NCBI GenBank assembly: GCA_049841155.1
Contig: JASGHI010000003.1
Location: forward strand, 1,488,001-1,552,000
DNA: 64,000 bases
Direction: 5' to 3'
DNA from: ZC4RG30 sp049841155
GTDB taxonomy: Bacteria; Pseudomonadota; Gammaproteobacteria; Steroidobacterales; Steroidobacteraceae
This document shows, one piece after another, positions 58,324 to 64,000 of this stretch; position 1 is the stretch's first letter; each line of letters opens with the position of its first letter. The position numbers and the translations under genes are program-made. Under the pieces are notes generated by a model. The model worked only from the letters and a program-made list of their open reading frames with translations, ran no database searches and was not told the origin of the DNA.

Positions 58324-59925
58324 GTGATCCGCATCACGGGGCTCGCCCTGCCGCTCGACTACACGCCCGAAGCGCTGCGCCAGGCCATCCTGCAGCGCCT
58401 TGCCATAGGCGCGGACGACCTCGTCGATTTCACGCTGTTCAAGCGCAGCCACGACGCGCGCCGCCGCAGCGCCATCCTGTTCATCTGCATCGTCGACGTG
58501 GCGGTGCGGGATGAAGCCGCGGTGCTGCAGCGCCTGGCGCGCGATCCGCAGATCGGCGCTGCGCCGGACATGACCTATCATCCGGTGGCGCAGGCACCCG
58601 CATCATTGAAGGAACGGCCGCTGGTCGTCGGCTTCGGACCCTGCGGGCTGTTCGCGGCGCTGCTGCTGGCGCAGATGGGCTTCCGCCCCATCGTGCTGGA
58701 ACGCGGCCGCGAGGTGCGGCAGCGCACGCAGGATACCTGGGCGCTGTGGCGCCGGAGCACGCTGTCTCCCGAATCCAATGTGCAGTTCGGCGAGGGCGGC
58801 GCGGGGCTGTTCTCCGACGGCAAGCTCTACAGCCAGGTCAAGGATCCGAAGTTCTACGGCCGCAAGGTGATGCAGGAGTTCGTGCGCGCCGGCGCGCCGG
58901 AGGAGATCCTGCACCTGGCGCACCCGCACATCGGCACCTTCCGCCTCACCGGCGTGGTCGCGGCAATGCGCCGGGAAATCCTCGCCCTGGGCGGCGAAGT
59001 GCGCTTCGAAAGCCGGGTCGCCGATGTTGCCATCGAAGGCGGACGGATCCGGGGCGTGATGCTTGCCGATGGCGAATTCATCGCAGCCGGCCACGTGGTG
59101 CTGGCGCTGGGCCACAGCTCGCGCGATACCTTCCGGATGCTGGAACGGCGTGGCGTGTTCGTCGAACCCAAGCCCTTCGCCATCGGCTTTCGCATCGAGC
59201 ATCCGCAGTCGATGATCGATGCCGCGCGCCTGGGCCGCTTCGCCGGGCATTCCGGGCTGGGCGCAGCCGACTACAAGCTGGTGCACCATGCGCGCAATGG
59301 CCGCGCGGTGTACAGCTTCTGCATGTGCCCCGGCGGCACCGTGGTCGCCGCCACCTCCGAGCCGCAGCGCGTGGTCACCAATGGCATGAGCCAGTACTCG
59401 CGCAATGAACGCAATGCCAATGCCGGCATCGTCGTGGGCATCAGCCCCGGGCAGGATTTCCCGGGTGGAGCCCTGGCAGGCGTGACGCTGCAGGAGGAAC
59501 TGGAATCGGCGGCCTATGTGCTGGGCGGCGGCGACTATCATGCGCCGGGACAGCTGGTGGGCGACTTCCTGCGTGGCGCGGCTTCCACTGCTCTGGGCGA
59601 AGTCATCCCCTCCTACAAGCCGGGCGTGCGCCTCACCGACCTGTCGCAGGCGCTGCCGGCCTACGCCATCGAGGCCATGCGCGAAGCGCTGCCGGCATTC
59701 GGCCGGCAGATCCGCGGCTTCGACCGCGACGATGCCGTACTCACCGGGGTCGAAAGCCGCACCTCCTCGCCGGTGCGCATCACGCGCGACGCGGACACAT
59801 TGCAAAGCCTCAATGTGCGCGGCCTCTACCCCTGCGGCGAAGGTGCGGGCTATGCCGGCGGCATCCTGTCCGCCGGCATCGATGGCATCAAGGTGGCCGA
59901 GGCCGTGGCGCGGAGCCTGTCATGA
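58324..59925 (+). CDS. FAD-dependent dehydrogenase (COG2509 type)
   Basis: A 533-residue flavoprotein of the widely conserved but uncharacterised NAD(P)/FAD-dependent oxidoreductase group. An N-terminal domain of about 95 residues (ITGLALPLDYTPEALRQAI) precedes the FAD motif VVGFGPCGLFAALLLAQMGF, the family marker NVQFGEGGAGLFSDGKLYS, SFCMCPGGTVVAATSEPQRV, and the C-terminal PCGEGAGYAGGILSAGIDGI. GTG 58324 with AGGAAG upstream is taken as start; an ATG at 58276 is in frame but precedes the conserved part. The catalysed reaction is unknown. Confidence 0.87.
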   Translation: MIRITGLALPLDYTPEALRQAILQRLAIGADDLVDFTLFKRSHDARRRSAILFICIVDVAVRDEAAVLQRLARDPQIGAAPDMTYHPVAQAPASLKERPLVVGFGPCGLFAALLLAQMGFRPIVLERGREVRQRTQDTWALWRRSTLSPESNVQFGEGGAGLFSDGKLYSQVKDPKFYGRKVMQEFVRAGAPEEILHLAHPHIGTFRLTGVVAAMRREILALGGEVRFESRVADVAIEGGRIRGVMLADGEFIAAGHVVLALGHSSRDTFRMLERRGVFVEPKPFAIGFRIEHPQSMIDAARLGRFAGHSGLGAADYKLVHHARNGRAVYSFCMCPGGTVVAATSEPQRVVTNGMSQYSRNERNANAGIVVGISPGQDFPGGALAGVTLQEELESAAYVLGGGDYHAPGQLVGDFLRGAASTALGEVIPSYKPGVRLTDLSQALPAYAIEAMREALPAFGRQIRGFDRDDAVLTGVESRTSSPVRITRDADTLQSLNVRGLYPCGEGAGYAGGILSAGIDGIKVAEAVARSLS

Positions 59926-60659
59926 AAATCGCGGACATCCGCAGGCTCCAGCAGCGCAAGCACCGCGAAGAGAGCGGTTTTTTCCTGGTGGAAGGCGAAC
60001 ATCTGGTGCTGGAACTGCAGAAGGCGGCCGCCCGCGACCCGCGCCTGCGCGCCAGCCAGCTCTATGTGACGCCGGAACATGCGCAGTGGGAGAGTCCCTT
60101 CACGAGGCATGTGATCAGCCCGCGCGACATGGCGCAGATCAGCCAGACGCCCTCTCCGCAGGGCATCGTGGCCGTGGTGCCGCTGCTCACCGCGCCCGCC
60201 GCCATGCCGGGCGAGCGCGCCATCTACCTGCACGGCATCCAGGACCCCGGCAATCTGGGAACCATCCTGCGCACCCTGGCGTGGTTCGGCGGCTTCCGCT
60301 GCCTGCTGGGTCCCGGCAGCGTGGACCTGCACAATGGCAAGACGGTGCGCGCCAGCATGGGCGGCCTGTTCCACGTGCCGGTGGAATCCGCCGTGCCGCT
60401 GGAAGCACTCGCGCAGCGCTTCCCGCGCATTGCCTGCCTCGGCCTTCAGGGAGCGCCGATCAGCGCGCCGGCATTCCGCGACTTCGACTGCTATCTGTTC
60501 GGCAGCGAGGCCGGCGGCCTGCCGCCGGACACGCCGCCCGGAGTCCTCGCGCATGCCTTCACCATTGCGGGACAGGGCGGCGTCGAATCGCTCAATCTCG
60601 CCACGGCCGTGAACATCTGCCAGTACGAACTGCACCGGCGGTCTGCACCGGGGCTATGA
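59922..60659 (+). CDS. TrmH/SpoU-family RNA 2'-O-methyltransferase
   Basis: A 245-residue SPOUT methyltransferase. It begins with the substrate-binding domain typical of 23S rRNA members (LQQRKHREESGFFLVEGEHL), then motif 1 GIQDPGNLGTILRTLAWFG, motif 2 YLFGSEAGGLPPDT, and motif 3 GQGGVESLNLATAVNICQYE of the knotted SAM site. The exact nucleotide modified is not deducible; RlmB-type or TsnR-like targets are possible. Its start overlaps the FAD gene stop and its stop abuts the convergent EamA gene. Confidence 0.9.
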   Translation: MKIADIRRLQQRKHREESGFFLVEGEHLVLELQKAAARDPRLRASQLYVTPEHAQWESPFTRHVISPRDMAQISQTPSPQGIVAVVPLLTAPAAMPGERAIYLHGIQDPGNLGTILRTLAWFGGFRCLLGPGSVDLHNGKTVRASMGGLFHVPVESAVPLEALAQRFPRIACLGLQGAPISAPAFRDFDCYLFGSEAGGLPPDTPPGVLAHAFTIAGQGGVESLNLATAVNICQYELHRRSAPGL

Positions 60660-61625
60660 CTCGCAGGGCGCGCGCACCAGGTTCTTCAACGGCGCAGCGG
60701 GCCGCCTGCGCACCGTGCCCAGGCCGAACAGCGCAACGCCCAGCAGGATGACGCCCAGGGCAATCCAGCCCAGCGGCGTGATGGCCTCCCGCAGCACCAG
60801 CACACCCAGTGACAGGCCGACGATGGGCTGGAAATAGGTGTTGAGCGACGTCGTCGTCGAACCCCAGCGGCCGATGAAGTGGAAGAACAGCACGTACGTG
60901 AGTGCCGAGCCGGCGAAGGCCAGCTCCATCAAGGCAAGCCAGGGCAGCAGCAGGGGTCTGCCCAGCGACAGCTGCCCGGCAAACAGCGCAGCAGCCAGCA
61001 GGCACAGCGCGCCGATGCCGATCTGCAGGAAGGCCAGCACCAGGGGGTGGATGTGCGTGAGGAAGCGGCGCGTGTAGACATTGCCCGCCGCAAAGAAGAC
61101 CGAGGAAAGCACGATCACCAGCGGCCAGATGCCCTCGCCGCCTGCAGCGGCATGCTTGCCGCTGTTGAGCAGCACGACACCGGCAAAGGCCAGCAGCAGG
61201 CCCAGCGCCCGCAGGGCCCCGAAGGTTTCGGTACGCGCGATGAGCCAGGAGAAGAGAAACACGAACAGCGGCGTGGTGGCCGAAAGCACCGATGCTGCGG
61301 AAGACGGCACGTAGAGCTGCGCCCAGATCAGCAGCAGATAGGGCACGCCGATGTTGAACACCCCCAGCACCAGCAGGTGCCGCCATACCCGGGACTCGCG
61401 CGGCAGCGGCAACCGGAAAATCCGCACCAGAACGCCCAGCGCCAGCGCCGCCAGGCTCATGCGCAGCGCCGCCAGGCTCATCACATTGAAGCCACGCAGC
61501 GCAATGGCCGTGAAGAAGAAGCTGGAACCCCAGATGCTGAACATGAGGATGTAGAGGCCGATCGCCACCGGTTCACCAAAGCGGTATTCCGGGGCGGCGG
61601 CAGCTTGCGACGGCTGGCAATCCAT
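60654..61625 (-). CDS. EamA/DMT-superfamily transporter
   Basis: A 323-residue inner-membrane protein with ten hydrophobic helices in two EamA repeats (LMFSIWGSSFFFTAIALRGF and VLSSVFFAAGNVYTRRFLTH mark the beginning of each). Members export or import amino acids and other small metabolites; the substrate cannot be inferred. The start MDCQPSQ at 61625 was chosen because the upstream in-frame sequence is not membrane-like. The last codons overlap the 3' end of the convergent methyltransferase gene. Confidence 0.88.
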   Translation of the reverse strand: MDCQPSQAAAAPEYRFGEPVAIGLYILMFSIWGSSFFFTAIALRGFNVMSLAALRMSLAALALGVLVRIFRLPLPRESRVWRHLLVLGVFNIGVPYLLLIWAQLYVPSSAASVLSATTPLFVFLFSWLIARTETFGALRALGLLLAFAGVVLLNSGKHAAAGGEGIWPLVIVLSSVFFAAGNVYTRRFLTHIHPLVLAFLQIGIGALCLLAAALFAGQLSLGRPLLLPWLALMELAFAGSALTYVLFFHFIGRWGSTTTSLNTYFQPIVGLSLGVLVLREAITPLGWIALGVILLGVALFGLGTVRRRPAAPLKNLVRAPCES

Positions 61626-61721
61626 TTCGTATATGATTGCATATATTACGCTGGCCCGGCTTGCCGATGCGCCGACACGGACGCCCTCTCCCGGCATCGA
61701 GCAGGCATAATCCGCAGCTCC

Positions 61722-63191
61722 ATGAAGATCCCCGCAATCCGCAATACCGCCCCCCTCTTTGTCATTGCCCTGCTCTGCGCAGCCTGCGCGACCCGGGACA
61801 GCGCCTTCGATGAAGGAGAACCGACTCCCGAAGAAGTGCAGCTCCTGAGCGGCGAAACGCAGGGAGCAGCCGACGCGGCCACTGCTGAATCAGCGGTGAC
61901 CCAGACAAAGGACCAGCAGGAGGAAGGGGAAGTCTCGCTTGCCGTCGCCCAATCGGAACCGGAGACGACGGACGAACTTGCCGAGGTACTGGTCCAGGCG
62001 CGCCCGCGGGAGCCCCACGAGATAATCCGCGATCTGGTGGCCGAGGCAAGGCTGCTGCTGCGCGACGTCCGCCTCGACTATGTCTTCACCGGCAAGGGAA
62101 AGCAGGAGGTGTTGCGCGGACGGCCCATTGCCTTTGCGCTGTGGAGCGAAAGCCGGCGGGAATGGACCATCGCGCAGGTGGAAATCCCGCGCCCGCCGGT
62201 CAAATGGAAGCCCGGCGGCAAGCCGCTGAAGTTCATCACGCGCACGCCCGGCCTCACGGCGGAGCACGTCAAAGGCACCGGTGCCGAACGCCTGATGTTC
62301 GCGTTCTCGCGGGATGGCGAGCCTCTCAAGGTCTATGGAAGGAAGTTTCCGGTATTCGACAGCGCCCTGGTCAGGAAGAGGAACTGGAGGGCCGTCGCGG
62401 AAACGGCGCAACCCATCGTCTACCTGCCCTTCACCGAGGACACCCTCGACCCGCAGTTCATCAACGGCGGCAAGGACTACCTGCTGTCCACCGCGCAACG
62501 TGCGATCGAAGAACTGCGACGGGCGAACGCGCCTTCGGTGGCCTATCCCGGCGAGATGCTTGCCGACGTGGTGCCCGCCAGGGTGCTGGGCGCGCTTGCC
62601 GTCATCGAGCAGACCGACGACACCGACTACCTGAAGAAGACCGACGCCTTCAACGAGGTGCTGAACCAGTACGGACTCAAGCGCGAGGAAGCCTACCGCT
62701 ACAGCGTTTCCAGCGCTGCGGCCATCGGCCCCATGCAGTTCACCAACCGCAGGGGCAACGGCACCTATGCGCTGGTGGTGCGGCGCTGCCGGGAAGCGCG
62801 GATCGATCCGGACTTCGAGCGCGGCGCCACCAACCTCCTGAACGCCATGAAGGCGGCCATCTGCCTGTTCGACATCGAGCTGTCGCAGATGAGTGCGGAT
62901 ATCCGCAGCGCCTACCACGACAACCGCGAGGTGCTCGGCATCTTCCCGGTCGCCGCCTACAACGGCGGCCCCAGGAACGTCGCCAAGCTCAGTCGCGTGA
63001 TCAGGACCATGAAGGTGGATCTGGTGGACCTAAGGCCACCGGGAGAGCAGCCCGCCGACCGGCCGGTGCTCTGTCCCTGCCTGTGGAAGCAGGCCGGTGA
63101 AGCCGTGCTTCCGGTGTCGATCCCGCGCTACAACAACGAGAACCGCTGGTACATCGAAAAGTACCAGAGCATCCTCAGGGTATTCGATTGA
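61722..63191 (+). CDS. Lipoprotein with lytic-transglycosylase-like domain
   Basis: A 489-residue lipoprotein: signal with lipobox CAAC (Cys22), an acidic low-complexity linker (about 25-90), a domain of unknown type (about 95-260), and a C-terminal SLT-like part with SAAAIGPMQFT (GxMQ motif) and FPVAAYNGGPRNVAKLS (the AYNxG motif). The Glu in ALAVIEQTDD, about 45 residues before GPMQ, may be the catalytic acid, which would imply an insertion compared with standard SLT enzymes. It would act on peptidoglycan from an outer-membrane anchor. Similarity is limited to these motifs. Confidence 0.72.
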   Translation: MKIPAIRNTAPLFVIALLCAACATRDSAFDEGEPTPEEVQLLSGETQGAADAATAESAVTQTKDQQEEGEVSLAVAQSEPETTDELAEVLVQARPREPHEIIRDLVAEARLLLRDVRLDYVFTGKGKQEVLRGRPIAFALWSESRREWTIAQVEIPRPPVKWKPGGKPLKFITRTPGLTAEHVKGTGAERLMFAFSRDGEPLKVYGRKFPVFDSALVRKRNWRAVAETAQPIVYLPFTEDTLDPQFINGGKDYLLSTAQRAIEELRRANAPSVAYPGEMLADVVPARVLGALAVIEQTDDTDYLKKTDAFNEVLNQYGLKREEAYRYSVSSAAAIGPMQFTNRRGNGTYALVVRRCREARIDPDFERGATNLLNAMKAAICLFDIELSQMSADIRSAYHDNREVLGIFPVAAYNGGPRNVAKLSRVIRTMKVDLVDLRPPGEQPADRPVLCPCLWKQAGEAVLPVSIPRYNNENRWYIEKYQSILRVFD

Positions 63192-63208
63192 GCGCCTGAA
63201 GCGGGGCC

Positions 63209-64000
63209 TCAGCCGCTCTGGCCGAGGCGTGCGAGCAGCCGCTGCACCTCGCCATCGCTGAGGCCGATGGCGGCGAGGTAGGCACGCGCACCGCCGTACT
63301 GGCGATCCAGCGCATCGAGGAATGCCTGCATGGCCTCCGGCGGCGAACCCATCAGGCCGGCGAGCTTCGGATTGCTCTTCACCATCTCCGCCATCTGCTC
63401 ATTGCTCTGCATCATCGGCTTGAGGTAACCCGCCGAGAGTGCATAGTTGTGCACGATGTCGTTGCGCGGCACGCCGGCCAGCTGCAACAGGATGGCAGCA
63501 ATCATGCCGGTGCGGTCCTTGCCCGCCGTGCAGTGGAACAGCACGGCGCCCTCCTGCTGTGCCGCCATGGCCGCGAACACCTGGCGGAACTGCGGCTGGT
63601 TCGCCGCCAGCGATTTCACGTACAGCTCGCCCAGCGACCCCGGCATGTTGGACATGTCGATCTTCTCGGCGCCCAGCAGCGAGATGCGCTGGTAGCCGAA
63701 GCGCTCATCGCGCGCCAGCAGGTCGGGCGACGAACCCTCCTCCTCGGCGGTGCGCAGATCCAGGTCCAGCCTCACGCCCGCAGCGAGCAGCGCATCGCGG
63801 TCGGCTGCCGTAAGGCGGCTCAGGTCTGCAGCGCGCACGAAGCTGGCGGCCGGAATGGGGCCGTTGCGGCCGCGCAGATTCGCGAAACTGCGCACATTGA
63901 GCGCCCCCTGCAGGGGAATCAGACGCTGGGCATCGGCCGCAACCGGAGCCGTGGCCGCCTGCGCTGCGGGCGCGCCCGACTGCCGGGCGGTCGGCGTGGC
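63209..64000 (-). CDS. Tyrosine/serine protein phosphatase, 5' end beyond window
   Basis: The C-terminal roughly 263 residues of a Tyr_phosphatase3-family enzyme. The P-loop CTAGKDRTG (Cx5R) lies in LFHCTAGKDRTGMIAAILL, and the N-terminal NLRGRNGPIPAASFVRAADL with LDLRTAEEE is typical of secreted bacterial members. The frame stays open to the window edge with an Ala/Thr-rich stretch that looks like a linker after a signal peptide, so the true start is outside. A GTG at 63895 would leave an abnormally short N-terminus. The substrate is unknown. Confidence 0.85.
   Translation of the reverse strand, partial: ATPTARQSGAPAAQAATAPVAADAQRLIPLQGALNVRSFANLRGRNGPIPAASFVRAADLSRLTAADRDALLAAGVRLDLDLRTAEEEGSSPDLLARDERFGYQRISLLGAEKIDMSNMPGSLGELYVKSLAANQPQFRQVFAAMAAQQEGAVLFHCTAGKDRTGMIAAILLQLAGVPRNDIVHNYALSAGYLKPMMQSNEQMAEMVKSNPKLAGLMGSPPEAMQAFLDALDRQYGGARAYLAAIGLSDGEVQRLLARLGQSG

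Overview
This 64 kb window is a high-GC, densely packed bacterial chromosome segment. Gene content points to a gammaproteobacterium of the Xanthomonadales/Nevskiales/Steroidobacteraceae type: KdkA (Kdo kinase), a long GlnE, CbpA-CbpM, SirB2, RlmE, a quinol NO reductase and two TonB-dependent receptors. The placement is inferred from gene families, not from a marker-gene comparison. Nearly all genes sit in short operons joined by 4-bp ATGA/GTGA overlaps. No rRNA, tRNA, CRISPR array, insertion sequence or prophage was found.

Layout. 1-4.8 kb (minus): ald, glnE, a CHCC zinc-finger protein and kdkA (cut by the left edge); a possible small RNA or attenuator with a C-rich loop precedes ald. 5.2-8.5 kb (plus): TetR, then LemA and an M48 membrane peptidase. 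8.5-11.5 kb (minus): O-acetylhomoserine sulfhydrylase, and a DUF47/Pit phosphate pair. 11.6-13.5 kb (plus): an aromatic-rich leader peptide and attenuator terminator ahead of DAHP synthase, then DUF2238. 13.5-15.9 kb (minus): a lone nuclease-methylase-TRD fusion, the only defence-type gene. 16-23.6 kb (minus): MarR/MFP/RND efflux operon, then qNOR and SirB2.

23.6-37.1 kb is the most interesting part. A six-gene minus-strand operon (TonB receptor, membrane protein, ExbB-like channel, DUF2149, periplasmic membrane-anchored CobN-like chelatase, lipoprotein) faces a five-gene plus-strand operon (PepSY, DUF2271, DUF4198, ApbE, NADPH flavoreductase). A Fur-type palindrome lies between them. The first operon resembles the CobN/ExbB/receptor core of the Bacteroidota hmu haem loci. 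The second looks like a chain carrying electrons from NADPH to a covalently flavinylated periplasmic protein. Together they suggest an iron- or tetrapyrrole-acquisition module.

37-47 kb: FMN reductase/MarR pair, a large TonB receptor divergent from a secreted M20 amidohydrolase and a MarR, two secreted proteins of unknown function (DUF6152 and partner), and xthA-cbpA-cbpM. 47-57 kb: a glucan region, with a minus-strand operon of GH144, GH15, an SbmA-like ABC protein whose ATPase motifs are all degenerate, and a CocE-like hydrolase that appears to lack its whole Ser-Asp-His triad. A GH3 beta-glucosidase diverges from it. 57-64 kb: housekeeping RNA-modification genes (RluF-like, RlmE, SpoU-family), an FAD protein, an EamA transporter, a transglycosylase-like lipoprotein and a tyrosine phosphatase cut by the right edge.
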